NCBI GenBank assembly: GCA_003213955.1
Contig: QCMG01000001.1
Coordinates: 248,001 to 312,000, forward strand
Length of the DNA stretch: 64,000 bases
Origin: Prochlorococcus sp. AG-418-M08
GTDB lineage: Bacteria; Cyanobacteriota; Cyanobacteriia; PCC-6307; Cyanobiaceae
Reading direction: 5' to 3'
The position numbers and the translations under genes are program-made. The notes under the pieces were generated by a model. That model saw only the letters and a program-made list of their open reading frames with translations. It searched no databases and was not told the origin of the DNA. Below, piece after piece: positions 34,638-45,520 of this stretch (its first letter is position 1; each line of letters opens with the position of its first letter).

Positions 34638-35285
34638 TTATCTTCCTAATAATGAATATCCGTGACTGTCTGTGCCACATGATTTAAGCATGTTTAAGCT
34701 TTCCGTTAATTTATTTATTTCTGAACATATAAAATCACTTGCTTGCCACCTTTCCTTTAATTCATAATCATACCAGACTTCAACTCCGTCTACCCCTTGT
34801 TTATTAGCCTCAGTAATTAATTTATAAAAAGGTATCCTATATCTTGCAGGATGAGCTAGAAATGATAATCCGCCTGCTAATCTAATTGCATTTATAACTG
34901 ACTGGATACTTAAATCATTTCCTACTGGAGACTCACCTTGTATATAAGGAGTTAAATGCTTACTTTTAATATTTACTCCTAAACCAACAACATGAACTAA
35001 ACATCCTAAAAGTAAACAGTTAATTTCAATGCCTGGAATTAATTTAAATGAATTATTTGGATACTTTTCAAGAATATTATTTTGTTCAATAAAATCGTGC
35101 GCTTTAATAGTGTGATGATCTGTTATTGATATTAATTTTAGTTTATTAATATAAACCTGGTCTAATAATTGTTCTGGTTCAAAACTGCCGTCACTGTATT
35201 TTGTATGACAATGAAAATTTATGTTATTGGGACAGCTGTTCTTATTGATATTTTTCGTTATTTTTACCAAATCTTCCTTATCCAT
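34638..35285 (-). CDS. PHP-domain phosphoesterase
   Basis: 215 aa. Metal-binding PHP motifs: NFHCHTKYSDGSFEP (HxH), SITDHHTIKAHDF, PGIEINC, FLAHPARYR, and the C-terminal CGTDSHG. This matches the YciV/TrpH-like clade whose members act on nucleotides such as AMP or pAp; the substrate here is unknown. Its start overlaps the end of hemJ by 8 bp. It converges with cobN with a single base between stops. Confidence 0.88.
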   Translation of the reverse strand: MDKEDLVKITKNINKNSCPNNINFHCHTKYSDGSFEPEQLLDQVYINKLKLISITDHHTIKAHDFIEQNNILEKYPNNSFKLIPGIEINCLLLGCLVHVVGLGVNIKSKHLTPYIQGESPVGNDLSIQSVINAIRLAGGLSFLAHPARYRIPFYKLITEANKQGVDGVEVWYDYELKERWQASDFICSEINKLTESLNMLKSCGTDSHGYSLLGR

Positions 35286-35844
35286 TTTTTAAGGCTTCTT
35301 CATTTTTCTTTCTGATTTTTGCATATAACTGAATAGATACAAGCATAAATACTATTAATCCAAACACACTCCATGTTGCAATACTAGTAGGAAAATTATT
35401 TTTAAAAATTACTAAGAGAACAATTATAAATAAAAATAATGTAGGGAGTTCATTTAATAATCTAAGCTTTTGGGCTGATATTTTTGAAGTGCCATTTTGT
35501 AATGAATTCATTATTTTATAACAGTAAAAATGATAGATAACTAAGCCTAAAACTAAGATAATCTTAATTTGTAGCCATTTTTCAATTAGCCATCCAGGAT
35601 TCATAATTATTAAGCATATAGCCATACTTAAGGCCAATATCATTCCTGGCGTAGTAATAATATTTGCTAGTCTTTTTTCCATTAATGAATATTGATCGTT
35701 AAATGCAATTTTCAAATTATCCTGCATTGTCCTTGATTCTTCATGATATATAAAAAGCCTTACTAAATAAAAAAGTCCAGAGAACCATACAATTACTCCA
35801 ATAATATGAAGAGACTTAAACCATAAATAAGCTTCTGATGACAA
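35278..35844 (-). CDS. hemJ: protoporphyrinogen IX oxidase HemJ
   Basis: 188-aa membrane protein with four or five helices. It converts protoporphyrinogen IX to protoporphyrin IX, the branch-point precursor of haem and chlorophyll. Family marks are YLWFKSLHIIGVIVWFSGLFYLVRLF (given by its ends), YSLMEKRLANIITTPGM, WLQIKIILVLGL, and LRLLNELPTLFL. HemJ carries a b-type haem through a conserved His in this first segment. It is the usual form in cyanobacteria lacking HemG and HemY. Confidence 0.92.
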   Translation of the reverse strand: MSSEAYLWFKSLHIIGVIVWFSGLFYLVRLFIYHEESRTMQDNLKIAFNDQYSLMEKRLANIITTPGMILALSMAICLIIMNPGWLIEKWLQIKIILVLGLVIYHFYCYKIMNSLQNGTSKISAQKLRLLNELPTLFLFIIVLLVIFKNNFPTSIATWSVFGLIVFMLVSIQLYAKIRKKNEEALKNG

Positions 35845-35931
35845 GTTAGTAAAATATAATTCTTTATATATTTCTAATATAAAAACTTAATTAAAACCAA
35901 AAATTTTAAATTAATAAATATTAATCAATAT

Positions 35932-37893
35932 TTATAACTCATGGAAGTAATTATAAATATCATTTGCTGAATGTTTACCAAGGCCTTTAACATTTGATAA
36001 CTCCTCTTTGCTAGCTATCCTTATCGCATCTATGGAATTAAAATGCTTAAGTAAATCTTTAATTCTTGAGGGTCCTAATCCTGGTATTTGGGACAATTGA
36101 GATCTATTCATTCGAGTTGACCGTTTATTCCTGTGAAATGATAGTGCAAATCTATGAGCTTCATCTCTTACTCTACGAAGTAATAGAACACCTTTTTGAT
36201 TTTGATCTGTATCTAGTGATTTTGGTAACCCAGGTATAAATATTTCTTCATTTTTTTTAGCTAAGGAACAAATTGTTACTTCTTCTTGTAAATTTAAATC
36301 TTTCAAGGCTTTTAAGGCTGCATTTAATTGTCCTTTACCCCCATCAATCATTATTAAATCTGGCCAATCAGTTAATAGATCATTTTCTAACCTACTATGT
36401 TTTTTTTCACTTAAAGTACTAATGTCTCCGCCTTCAATTTTAAATCTTGACCATTTTTTAAATCTTCTGTATATAACTTCATATATTGAAGCGAAATCAT
36501 CACTATGACCAATAAATATATTAGGATCATTAATTTTATATTTCCTATAATTTTGTTTTGATGGAATACCATCAATAAATACTACTTGTGAAGCTACAGG
36601 GTCTGTACCTTGTATATGACTAATGTCATAACCTTCTATTCTTTTTGGCTGGTTATTTAACTCAAGTATTTGAGTTAAATCTTCAATTGCAGATTCATTA
36701 TCCTGAATACCGTTTATTATCCTGTCTAATTCTAATCTTGCATTTTTTAAAACCATATCAATAGTTTCCAATTTTTTATTTCTTTTTGGGGTAATTAACT
36801 TGACCTTTTTCTTTCTTAGTTCGCTTAACCAGTCTTCAATAGTTTTTTGTTTTGGAAGATTAAATTGCAAAAGGATTTCAGATGGAATTTCAACTCCTTC
36901 AACATTAATGTAGTGTTCTTCTAAAACTCTTTGTAGTATTTCACTTTGATCCTTATGATTTAATTTTTGGGTATATCCAATCCTTCCAATTAATTTTCCA
37001 GCTCTCATTTGAAAAATTTGAATACTAGCTATATTTTTTTCTGAAACGATTCCAAATATATCTCTATTAATTGATGAATCGGGAATCGAAATTTTTTGAG
37101 ATTCTGTAAGTAATTTTAAACCTACTATTTGATCTCTTATTTTGGCAGCGTTTTCAAACTGTAAATCTTCAGAAAGTAGATTCATTTTTCTTTCTAAATA
37201 GTTCTCTAAATCATCATTCCTTCCTTGAAAAATCATAGAAACTTGCTTCATAGTTTTTTTATAATCTTCTGGTGATATTATTTCCTGACATACTCCTGGA
37301 CATCTGCCAATTGAGTAATTTAAACATGTTCTATCTTTATAGACTGGACGAGGTCTTTGTCTTAGTGGAAATATTTTTTTTATTATGAACAACGTTTTTC
37401 TTAATAATCCGACATCAACATATGGGCCATAATATCTATCTAAATTATTTCTATTTCTCCTTTTTCTAGTGATAAATATTCTTGGATATTGTTCACTCCA
37501 TGTAATACAAAGATATGGGTATTTTTTATCATCTTTTAATAAAATATTGAAATATGGCTTATTGGTTTTTATTAAATTAGATTCTAAATTTAGTGCTTCA
37601 TACTCGCTATCCGTAACTATAATTTCTATTTCCGTTATCTGCCTAACCATCAAACTTAATCTTGGAGTTAGATCAGCATAATTATTAAAGTAACTACTTA
37701 CCCTATTTCTTAGTGTTTTTGATTTTCCTATATAGAGTAAGTTATTGTCTATGTCCTTAAATAAATAACAACCAGATGATTTTGGTATTTCAGATAACCT
37801 AGATTTTAATAATGGTTTATTATTTATAAGTTTATATTCAATTTTAAAATTATATTTTTTATCTAATATTTTTTCTGATGGGTTATTCATCAA
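35932..37893 (-). CDS. uvrC: excinuclease ABC subunit C
   Basis: 653-aa nucleotide-excision-repair endonuclease. The GIY-YIG 3'-incision domain is at the N-terminus (SGCYLFKDIDNNLLYIGKS), then the UVR UvrB-binding motif (FENAAKIRDQIVGLK, about 245-260), the RNase H-like 5'-incision domain (GYDISHIQGTDPVAS, MIDGGKGQLNAAL), and C-terminal helix-hairpin-helix pairs (LSQIPGLGPSRI, VKGLGKHSA). Two adjacent Met codons open the frame. The flavin reductase gene ends 6 bp upstream; I see no SOS box. Confidence 0.96.
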   Translation of the reverse strand: MMNNPSEKILDKKYNFKIEYKLINNKPLLKSRLSEIPKSSGCYLFKDIDNNLLYIGKSKTLRNRVSSYFNNYADLTPRLSLMVRQITEIEIIVTDSEYEALNLESNLIKTNKPYFNILLKDDKKYPYLCITWSEQYPRIFITRKRRNRNNLDRYYGPYVDVGLLRKTLFIIKKIFPLRQRPRPVYKDRTCLNYSIGRCPGVCQEIISPEDYKKTMKQVSMIFQGRNDDLENYLERKMNLLSEDLQFENAAKIRDQIVGLKLLTESQKISIPDSSINRDIFGIVSEKNIASIQIFQMRAGKLIGRIGYTQKLNHKDQSEILQRVLEEHYINVEGVEIPSEILLQFNLPKQKTIEDWLSELRKKKVKLITPKRNKKLETIDMVLKNARLELDRIINGIQDNESAIEDLTQILELNNQPKRIEGYDISHIQGTDPVASQVVFIDGIPSKQNYRKYKINDPNIFIGHSDDFASIYEVIYRRFKKWSRFKIEGGDISTLSEKKHSRLENDLLTDWPDLIMIDGGKGQLNAALKALKDLNLQEEVTICSLAKKNEEIFIPGLPKSLDTDQNQKGVLLLRRVRDEAHRFALSFHRNKRSTRMNRSQLSQIPGLGPSRIKDLLKHFNSIDAIRIASKEELSNVKGLGKHSANDIYNYFHEL

Positions 37894-37899
37894 TAGTTT

Positions 37900-38388
37900 T
37901 TAACCTCCGTAATTCCATCCTGTGGTATTTAAATTTAAAGAGTCAACATCATTGTTGAGATATGCAGATAAAACTTCACCTACAAAAACTGTATGATCAC
38001 CGTACATAACATTACCAACAACCTTACATTCCAAACCACCAACACTATCAACTAAAATAGGTAAGCCGAATTCTCCTAAATTAAACTCTACAGATTCGAA
38101 TCTTCCTCCAAGAGCCTTTTGAGGTTTGAAAAAAACTGCTGCTAAATCTTTTTGATCACTTTTTAAAACATTTAATGAAAACTTCCCCGTATTTTTAATT
38201 ATTTCATGACTAGATCCTTCTGCTCTAACTGCCATAACAACTAATGGAGGTATAAAAGATCCTTGTGTAACCCAGCTAGCTGTAAAACCATTAACCTCAT
38301 TTGTATCATTATCTTTTACTCCGCAAATAAACAATCCATGTGGAATTTTTCTTAATAAGATTTTTTTTGCCTCAAGATTTAATGTCAT
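37900..38388 (-). CDS. flavin reductase-like domain protein
   Basis: 162-aa single-domain FMN-binding protein of the flavin-reductase/RutF fold. Typical pieces: GLFICGVKDNDTNEVNGFTASW, PPLVVMAV, FSLNVL, YGDHTVFVGEV. In cyanobacteria this domain also forms the C-terminus of diflavin flavoproteins; here it stands alone. It may supply reduced flavin or act in oxygen handling, but the partner is not known. It is divergent from coaD. Confidence 0.85.
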   Translation of the reverse strand: MTLNLEAKKILLRKIPHGLFICGVKDNDTNEVNGFTASWVTQGSFIPPLVVMAVRAEGSSHEIIKNTGKFSLNVLKSDQKDLAAVFFKPQKALGGRFESVEFNLGEFGLPILVDSVGGLECKVVGNVMYGDHTVFVGEVLSAYLNNDVDSLNLNTTGWNYGG

Positions 38389-38447
38389 AATTAATATAAT
38401 TTATAATTTTATTTTAACTAAATATCCTATTCAATCATAATTAAATT

Positions 38448-38927
38448 ATGAAAATACTTTACCCAGGTACATTTGACCCATTAACAAATGGACATCTAGA
38501 TTTAATAAAAAGAGCTGAAAAAATATTTGGAAATGTAGTGGTTGCAGTTTTAGAAAATACAAGTAAAAATCCAACTTTTGATCTTAAAAGACGTATTATT
38601 CAAATAAATAAATCCATATCTCATCTCTCAAATATTAAGGTTATTTCCTACGAAGGTCTAACAGTTGATTGTGCAAAAGATGTTAATGCTAATCTCATAT
38701 TAAGGGGATTAAGAGCTATGAGTGATTTTGAGTATGAACTTCAAATAGCCCATACAAATAAATCTTTAAACAGTCAAATAGAAACTATTTTTCTTTCTAC
38801 AAATACAAACTTTAGCTTTCTAAGTAGTTCTTTAGTTAAGGAGGTTGCTAAATTTGGAGGAGAAATAAATCATATGGTTCCTAAAGCAGTAGAAAGCGAT
38901 TTAAAAGAATATTTTAAGAATAATTAA
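38448..38927 (+). CDS. coaD: pantetheine-phosphate adenylyltransferase
   Basis: 159 aa. Fourth step of coenzyme A synthesis. The nucleotidyl-transferase site is [16 protein letters not shown] (T/HxGH), with [15 protein letters not shown] and [16 protein letters not shown] downstream. The length is standard. It overlaps the convergent carboxypeptidase gene by 4 bp. Confidence 0.96.
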   Translation: MKILYPGTFDPLTNGHLDLIKRAEKIFGNVVVAVLENTSKNPTFDLKRRIIQINKSISHLSNIKVISYEGLTVDCAKDVNANLILRGLRAMSDFEYELQIAHTNKSLNSQIETIFLSTNTNFSFLSSSLVKEVAKFGGEINHMVPKAVESDLKEYFKNN

Positions 38928-40147
38928 ATACATGCTTTCAATTCATAAATATTTTTTAATAGGTTATATGTCTTTTCTCTATCTATATTTTCAGAATTTT
39001 GTATTACACTTATAACGATAGGTTTTTTATCCTTATATAGATATCCTGATAACGCAAATACATTTGATAAAGTTCCTGTTTTCCCAAAAAATTTACCCTG
39101 TAATTTTGAGTTTTGTAATCTATTAGCCATTGTTCCTCTTACACCAATAATTGATAATGAAGATTGATAAATACTAAAGTCTTTAGAATATTTCATCTTA
39201 TTTAAAAAACTAGATATTAATTTTGTGGTAACTCTATTGTCTCTAGAAAGTCCACTAGCATCTGAAATTATTGAATCATCAACATTTAACCCTCTATTTT
39301 TCAACCAATTTTTTAATTTGAAGTAGTTATTATCATTCCATGTATTTGAAGCATTTTTAAATAGTGATTCAGTAGTAAAATTATGACTTTCAGAATTAGC
39401 TAGAGTGATTAAAGATAATATTGGATTAGATTGAATTGATTCCAATTCATTTGAAGACATAATATAAAATTTTTTAGAATAATCTAAAATTTTTATATTA
39501 ATTATTGAATATGGAAATTTGTCAGTAATATATTTTTCAATACTGCTTTTTAAGGAATGTATATTTTTTTCATTATTCTCATTACTATTTAAAGCCAATG
39601 ATGTAATCGGAGCTCCATAGTCGAATTCCTTATCAAGATTTGTCCAACCATTTGGCCAATAATATTCAGAATCTATTTCAAAGATATTTATATTTATTAT
39701 TTTGTTATCAGTAATGTTAGATAGTAATTTATTTATATCAGAATAATTAAGATCTGGATCTCCTTGACCAACTAAATAATATTCATTTACACCATCAATA
39801 AATAAGGATGTTTTAAAATTCTTTGATAGTTTATATTTGCTTAATACATATGCAGTTGATAATAATTTTAGATTAGAAGCTGGAATTCTTGAAATGTTTT
39901 CATTGTACGAACTTATTACAGAACCATTTTCATTAATTATTGATGCACTAAATGTTTTATCCAATGATTTGTCCAATAGTTCATCATAATCAGAACAATT
40001 TTTGTTGTTACTAATTATTCCAGGAAAGTTAAAATATAAATTATTTATGAATTTGCTTTTTTGAGTAATTATTAAATATTTTATTAAAAATGGAAAAGTT
40101 AATATACCAAAAATAATAAAAAAACTAATATAAATTTTTTTTATCAC
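38924..40147 (-). CDS. dacB: D-alanyl-D-alanine carboxypeptidase (PBP4/S13 family)
   Basis: 407 aa. N-terminal membrane anchor (about 7-25), then SxxK as [10 protein letters not shown] (about 82-91), the SxN region in [13 protein letters not shown], and KTG in [16 protein letters not shown] near the C-terminus. S13 enzymes trim peptidoglycan peptides in the periplasm. It is shorter than E. coli PBP4, consistent with a reduced inserted domain. DUF1995 lies 8 bp upstream. Confidence 0.88.
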   Translation of the reverse strand: MIKKIYISFFIIFGILTFPFLIKYLIITQKSKFINNLYFNFPGIISNNKNCSDYDELLDKSLDKTFSASIINENGSVISSYNENISRIPASNLKLLSTAYVLSKYKLSKNFKTSLFIDGVNEYYLVGQGDPDLNYSDINKLLSNITDNKIININIFEIDSEYYWPNGWTNLDKEFDYGAPITSLALNSNENNEKNIHSLKSSIEKYITDKFPYSIINIKILDYSKKFYIMSSNELESIQSNPILSLITLANSESHNFTTESLFKNASNTWNDNNYFKLKNWLKNRGLNVDDSIISDASGLSRDNRVTTKLISSFLNKMKYSKDFSIYQSSLSIIGVRGTMANRLQNSKLQGKFFGKTGTLSNVFALSGYLYKDKKPIVISVIQNSENIDREKTYNLLKNIYELKACI

Positions 40148-40155
40148 TTTCTTTA

Positions 40156-40803
40156 CTATAGATTCATAAAGATAGTTTCATTATCTGGTTTATTATCAAA
40201 CTCTTTTATAAATAAATATTTTTTGTTAATTTCTTTATAAAGAAACCAATTATTTGGATAGGCATGCATTAAAGCACCCTTATTTATTGGTTGTAGGAAG
40301 TATATATTTTGCCACGTACTTACAAAATACTTTCTTCTCTCCCTTATAACGCTACCTATACCAATATTCGCATCTTCAAATTTTGGATTTAACGAATAAT
40401 GTAATCCTTTAAATTTATCGCACATAGGTTCAAAGGAATCAAAATCATAAGTTTGAGGAAGTATCGAAATTAAAACAGATTCATTATCTTCTATATATTG
40501 GGATTCATTAAAGCCTTTAAATGTATAAATATTATCTTTAATATTTGAATAATCTCTCTGTGCCAAAGCTACCGCTCCTGGATCAGAATAAGTTATATAA
40601 ATATTTTTATTGATTTTATTGTTATTATAATAATTCGCTAGAATCTTATAAATTGTTATTCCTATTCTATTAAATCTTAGTCCCTCGAAATTGAATTCGA
40701 TTGTAAATCTGTTATTAGAGAGTTGAAAGCTAGAAATTATTGAATTTTCAAGATTTTTTAAGGCTTCATTGAGATCTTTAGGAAGCGCATAATTTTTATT
40801 CAT
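40156..40803 (-). CDS. DUF1995 family protein
   Basis: 215 aa if started at the ATG at 40801-40803, whose A overlaps the TAA of the upstream desulfurase gene (TAATG), which implies translational coupling; an ATG six codons earlier is less likely. The domain is shared by cyanobacteria and plants (LPA3-type proteins are linked to PSII assembly): RFTIEFNFEGLRFNRIGITIYKIL (by its ends), ITYSDPGAVALA, VLISILPQTYDFDSFEP, and FVSTWQNIYFLQP. The molecular role is unknown. Confidence 0.8.
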   Translation of the reverse strand: MNKNYALPKDLNEALKNLENSIISSFQLSNNRFTIEFNFEGLRFNRIGITIYKILANYYNNNKINKNIYITYSDPGAVALAQRDYSNIKDNIYTFKGFNESQYIEDNESVLISILPQTYDFDSFEPMCDKFKGLHYSLNPKFEDANIGIGSVIRERRKYFVSTWQNIYFLQPINKGALMHAYPNNWFLYKEINKKYLFIKEFDNKPDNETIFMNL

Positions 40804-41975
40804 TAGAATTTTGTTATACAATTTTGAACTAGTTTTAATAATCTATCTATATCAGATTTTTTATTGTTTGATCCAAAACTAACACGAATATTTGAATAAA
40901 GTTGATTATTATCATATCCCATATTTTCTAGTATTTGACTTGGTTTTCCTGAAGAGCTTGAACATGCACTACCGCTACTTATTGCCACATCATTATCAGA
41001 CATATAGTTAATAACTTTATATGCATTTATAGGTAAAAATTTCTTGTTTAACAAAATAAATGATACGTGATTTGGAAGCCTATTTGAAAAGCTACCAGTA
41101 ATTTTTATATTTGGATTATTAGTTATTTTATTAATAAAATATTCTTTTAATAGAGAAGTATTGTTTGTTTCAAACTCTGGATTATGATCTTTAAACTTAA
41201 TTCTGCTTTTTATATTTTTTATTGATTCGTACATGCCTGCTATTAATGGGATAGCAGCCGTACCTTGCCTAATTGAATATTCTTGTGAAAGTGAGATATC
41301 ATTATTTTTTAGTAAAAGTCTTGATTTGAAATTAGTCAAGAGTATACCAATTCCTTTAGGTCCTCCAAATTTGTGGGCTGATAAACTTAATAGATCACAC
41401 TTAACATCTTTCCAATTGAAAATTCCATTACTCAGTATCTGAGTCCCATCTATATGAAATAAAATATCCATCTCATTACACTTATTTCCTACAAATTGAA
41501 TTGGCTGTAAGGTTCCTATTTCACTCTGGCCCCAAATAAGAGAAACAAGATTTGTATGTTTTTTTAAAACTTGGTCAATTTCTGAGATGTTTATGATCCC
41601 TTCTTTATTAACTGGCCATTCATAGATTTCCCAGCCTTTTCTTTTGAGCTTATTTGTTGAAATTATTGTTGCTTGATGTTCAACTTTAGAAATAACAACT
41701 CTTCCAGTCTCATACTTGTCTCCTAAACTACTAAAAACAATTGATGTAGATTCGGATGAACCTGACGTAAAAATAATATCTTCTAGTTCAGCATTAAATT
41801 TTTCTGCTATTTTAAGTCTTATTTTTTCCAAATATATTGCACTTTTAATACCGTATTTATAAGTTGATGATGAATTATTCCAATAGTTCTTATATGCTGA
41901 ATTAATTTTTTTTAATACATTTTTAGATAATGGAGTTGTAGAAGCATTATCAAGATAAATAAACTTATTATCCAT
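40803..41975 (-). CDS. cysteine desulfurase (NifS/IscS family)
   Basis: 390-aa PLP enzyme releasing sulfur from cysteine for Fe-S clusters or thio-modification. The PLP lysine is Lys201 (LSAHKFGGPKG); the persulfide Cys is Cys337 in SGSACSSSSGKPS, a long loop typical of group I desulfurases. Opening YLDNASTTPLSKNVL is canonical. Translation appears coupled to DUF1995 downstream and abutted by dapF upstream (41976). Confidence 0.92.
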   Translation of the reverse strand: MDNKFIYLDNASTTPLSKNVLKKINSAYKNYWNNSSSTYKYGIKSAIYLEKIRLKIAEKFNAELEDIIFTSGSSESTSIVFSSLGDKYETGRVVISKVEHQATIISTNKLKRKGWEIYEWPVNKEGIINISEIDQVLKKHTNLVSLIWGQSEIGTLQPIQFVGNKCNEMDILFHIDGTQILSNGIFNWKDVKCDLLSLSAHKFGGPKGIGILLTNFKSRLLLKNNDISLSQEYSIRQGTAAIPLIAGMYESIKNIKSRIKFKDHNPEFETNNTSLLKEYFINKITNNPNIKITGSFSNRLPNHVSFILLNKKFLPINAYKVINYMSDNDVAISSGSACSSSSGKPSQILENMGYDNNQLYSNIRVSFGSNNKKSDIDRLLKLVQNCITKF

Positions 41976-42836
41976 TTATTTTAAAAAATATATTCCTGAA
42001 AAAACCTTTTTTGCATAACCTGTCATCAATACCTCATCTTCTAATTTTGACCAGTTAATTTTTAGATTCCCTCCAGGTAAATTTATCGTAGTCTCTGAAT
42101 TACATAATCCTAGTTTAAATGCTGCTACATGAACGGCACAAGCGCCAGTTCCACAAGCTAGTGTTGGACCTGCCCCTCTTTCCCATACTCTAACTTTAAT
42201 ATTATCCCTATCTATTATTTGTGAAAAGTGTACATTTGTTTTATCAGGAAATAATTTATTATTTTCAAAAATAGGTCCTAATAATGAAAGTGAAATTTTA
42301 TTAATATCTTTAATAAAAAATATTAAATGAGGATTACCCATTCCTACGGCATAACCTTCTTGTTCAAAATTATATTCTTTAAAAAAATGTGAAGGAATAT
42401 TATTATGCTTTGAATATATATTTGTTGGTATTTTATTAGTTTCTAATATAGGTTTACCCATTTTCACTGTGATTTCTCCTGCATTATATTGAGCTATCTT
42501 TAATCCAGCTTTTGTTTCAATCCTGTATTCAGCTGAATCTTTTATACCTCTATTGGATTTATGTATATGTTCAACTAGACATCTTATGCCATTTCCACAC
42601 ATTTGAGCTTCAGAACCATCTGAATTATAAATAATCATTTTTGCAAAATTATTCCCATCAGGCTCCTTGATAAAAATTACACCATCTCCCCCGATACCAA
42701 ATTGTCGATCACACATCTTTTTAATATTAAAATAATTATTTGATTTAATATTGTTGAATATTTCATTATTTCTGGAATCTATTATTATAAAATCATTTCC
42801 ATTACCCTGATACTTTTCAAATACTATATTTTCCAT
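41976..42836 (-). CDS. dapF: diaminopimelate epimerase
   Basis: 286 aa. Converts LL- to meso-diaminopimelate for lysine and peptidoglycan. The two catalytic Cys are in MCGNGIRC (about residue 77) and LACGTGACAV (about 228). FEKYQGNGNDFIIID at the N-terminus is diagnostic. Its stop directly abuts the start of the desulfurase gene. It is divergent from leuS. Confidence 0.95.
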   Translation of the reverse strand: MENIVFEKYQGNGNDFIIIDSRNNEIFNNIKSNNYFNIKKMCDRQFGIGGDGVIFIKEPDGNNFAKMIIYNSDGSEAQMCGNGIRCLVEHIHKSNRGIKDSAEYRIETKAGLKIAQYNAGEITVKMGKPILETNKIPTNIYSKHNNIPSHFFKEYNFEQEGYAVGMGNPHLIFFIKDINKISLSLLGPIFENNKLFPDKTNVHFSQIIDRDNIKVRVWERGAGPTLACGTGACAVHVAAFKLGLCNSETTINLPGGNLKINWSKLEDEVLMTGYAKKVFSGIYFLK

Positions 42837-42943
42837 TAAATTTTTTATATCTAATAAATTCTAATTATAAATTAAAGTTTTTAATAATCGATTTCTTTTT
42901 ATAGAATGAATATTAAAATAATGTTTTACTAAAGAATAAATAA

Positions 42944-45520
42944 GTGATTACTTCTAAAAATACATGTGATAGTTCAAATAACTTATATAATCCATTTGTA
43001 GTAGAAAATAAATGGCAAAAAATATGGGAAAATGAAAATTTATATAGAACAGAAGAATCTCCAAGTAAAAAAGATAAATTTTACGCCTTATCCATGTTTC
43101 CTTACCCTTCAGGTAATCTTCACATGGGTCATGTTCGTAATTATGTAATAACTGATCTAATAGCAAGATTTCAAAAATTTCAAGGTAAAGCAGTATTACA
43201 TCCTATGGGATGGGATGCATTTGGATTACCTGCTGAAAACGCAGCAATAGAGAGAGGTATAAATCCTAGTATTTGGACAAAACAGAATATTACGCATATG
43301 AAATCTCAATTGAAATTGTTAGGTTTATCAATTGATTGGAATAGAGAATTTGCAACTTGCGATGATAATTATTATGTTTGGACACAATATTTATTTTTAG
43401 AGTTACATAAAGCAGGTTTAGTTTATCAAAAGGAGTCTGAGGTTAATTGGGATCCTATTGATAAAACTGTATTAGCTAATGAACAAGTTGATTCTGAAGG
43501 AAAATCATGGAGATCTGGAGCAATAGTTGAAAAGAAACTTCTAAAACAATGGTTTCTAAAAATTACTAATTATGCAGATGAGTTATTAAAAGATTTAGAT
43601 AAATTAAATTATTGGCCTGAAAGAGTAAAAATAATGCAAGAAAATTGGATTGGAAAGTCAACTGGATCAAATATAAACTTCAAAATAGTTCAATATGAAA
43701 ATGAACTAATACAAGTTTTTACTACTAGACCTGATACTTTATTTGGGGTGACCTATTTAGCAATATCAGCAAACCATCCAATAATAAAAAAAATATCTGA
43801 TGAAAATATCTTGAGTAATATTGAAAAATTAAAAATTTATTTAAAAGAAACCAAGGATAAAGATAAAAAAAAGATTGGCTTTCCAACAAATTTAAAGGCT
43901 ATAAATCCTATTAATTCAAAAGAAATACCAATTTGGATTGCCAGTTATGTGCTGGACGAATATGGAACAGGAGCTGTAATGGGTGTTCCAGCTCATGATC
44001 AAAGAGATTTTGAGTTTGCCAAAACAAACTCTATTGATATAAAGAAAGTAATTGTTAAGAATAAGGATGATACCAATAGTAAATTGGAAAGAGCTTTTAC
44101 TGAAGAAGGTTTTATTGTTAATTCTGAAAACTTTAATGGATTAAGTACAAGTGAAGCTAAAAAACTAATTTCAAAATATGGAGAAAAAAATGGATGGGCT
44201 GAAAACAAAATTCAATATCGATTAAGAGATTGGTTAATCTCGAGGCAAAGATATTGGGGATGCCCAATTCCAATTATTAGATGTAATAATTGTGGTTCTG
44301 TTCCTTTAAGTAAAGATGATATTCCTGTCAAACTTCCGAATGAAGTTAATATTTCTTCTAATAAAATTAATTCTCTAGGCAGTAATCAAAGTTGGATAAA
44401 CACCACATGTCCAAAATGTGGTAATTCAGCTAGTAGAGAAACTGATACTATGGACACTTTTATGTGTTCATCATGGTATTTTTTAAGGTATCCATCATCA
44501 AAATGTTTAACAAAACCATTCGAAAAAGAAAAGGTAAATAAATGGTTACCAGTTGATCAATATGTTGGTGGTGTAGAGCATGCAATTCTGCACTTACTAT
44601 ATGCAAGGTTTCTTACTAAAGCTCTTCGGGATAACGAACTATTTGATATTGATGAACCTTTTAAAAAGCTCTTAACACAAGGTATGGTGCAATCAGCAGC
44701 ATATAAAAATGTGACAACTGGAAAATATGTTTCTCCCTCTGACATTAAGGATTTAAAAAATCCAAAAGATCCTTCAGATAATTCAAAACTGGAAGTTCTT
44801 TTTGAAAAAATGTCAAAATCCAAATATAACGGAATTGATCCTGGTTCTGTTATCACAAAATATGGAGCTGATACAGCCAGAATGTTTATATTATTTAAAG
44901 CTCCACCTGAAAAAGACCTTGAATGGGGAGACTCTGATGTAGAAGGACAATATAGATTTTTATGTAGGATTTGGAAACTTTTCATAGATTATACAAATAA
45001 TGAAAATTCTGAAAATAAAGAAAAATATGATCAAGTAAAAGAAAACTTTTTATCAAAATCTTTAAACATTGCAATAAAAGAAATTACTACTGATATTAAA
45101 AATAATCAATTTAATACAGCAATATCTGAGTTAATGAAGTTGTATAATTCATTATCTTCTACGCTTTATCTTGTTAATAGAGAGTTAAGAAAAGATGCGC
45201 TTAAAAATTTTTGTATTTTATTAGCTCCATTTGCTCCTCATATTGCAGATGAAATTTGGCATTTAATCGGCAATTCAAAATCTGTTCATTTAGAAAAATG
45301 GCCATCATTCAACGCTGAAGCTTTAAAAGAAGATAGTTATGAATTAGTAATACAAGTTAACGGAAAAGTACGAGATAAAATAAATATTGGAATGGATAGT
45401 ACTGATGATGAAATTAAAAAGCAATCATTAATAAGACCAAATATAAAAAAATGGATTGATCAAAAATCCATAAAAAAAATAATAATTGTAAAAGGAAAAA
45501 TAATAAATATTGTTATCTAA
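42944..45520 (+). CDS. leuS: leucyl-tRNA synthetase
   Basis: 858 aa class I synthetase from a GTG start (no ATG lies before the conserved [14 protein letters not shown]). The HIGH motif is [12 protein letters not shown], the editing site includes [16 protein letters not shown] and [19 protein letters not shown], zinc Cys are in CNNCGS and CPKCGN, and KMSKS is [10 protein letters not shown]. The C-terminal anticodon and leucine-specific domains are complete. It converges with pgi with a 4-bp overlap. Confidence 0.97.
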   Translation: MITSKNTCDSSNNLYNPFVVENKWQKIWENENLYRTEESPSKKDKFYALSMFPYPSGNLHMGHVRNYVITDLIARFQKFQGKAVLHPMGWDAFGLPAENAAIERGINPSIWTKQNITHMKSQLKLLGLSIDWNREFATCDDNYYVWTQYLFLELHKAGLVYQKESEVNWDPIDKTVLANEQVDSEGKSWRSGAIVEKKLLKQWFLKITNYADELLKDLDKLNYWPERVKIMQENWIGKSTGSNINFKIVQYENELIQVFTTRPDTLFGVTYLAISANHPIIKKISDENILSNIEKLKIYLKETKDKDKKKIGFPTNLKAINPINSKEIPIWIASYVLDEYGTGAVMGVPAHDQRDFEFAKTNSIDIKKVIVKNKDDTNSKLERAFTEEGFIVNSENFNGLSTSEAKKLISKYGEKNGWAENKIQYRLRDWLISRQRYWGCPIPIIRCNNCGSVPLSKDDIPVKLPNEVNISSNKINSLGSNQSWINTTCPKCGNSASRETDTMDTFMCSSWYFLRYPSSKCLTKPFEKEKVNKWLPVDQYVGGVEHAILHLLYARFLTKALRDNELFDIDEPFKKLLTQGMVQSAAYKNVTTGKYVSPSDIKDLKNPKDPSDNSKLEVLFEKMSKSKYNGIDPGSVITKYGADTARMFILFKAPPEKDLEWGDSDVEGQYRFLCRIWKLFIDYTNNENSENKEKYDQVKENFLSKSLNIAIKEITTDIKNNQFNTAISELMKLYNSLSSTLYLVNRELRKDALKNFCILLAPFAPHIADEIWHLIGNSKSVHLEKWPSFNAEALKEDSYELVIQVNGKVRDKINIGMDSTDDEIKKQSLIRPNIKKWIDQKSIKKIIIVKGKIINIVI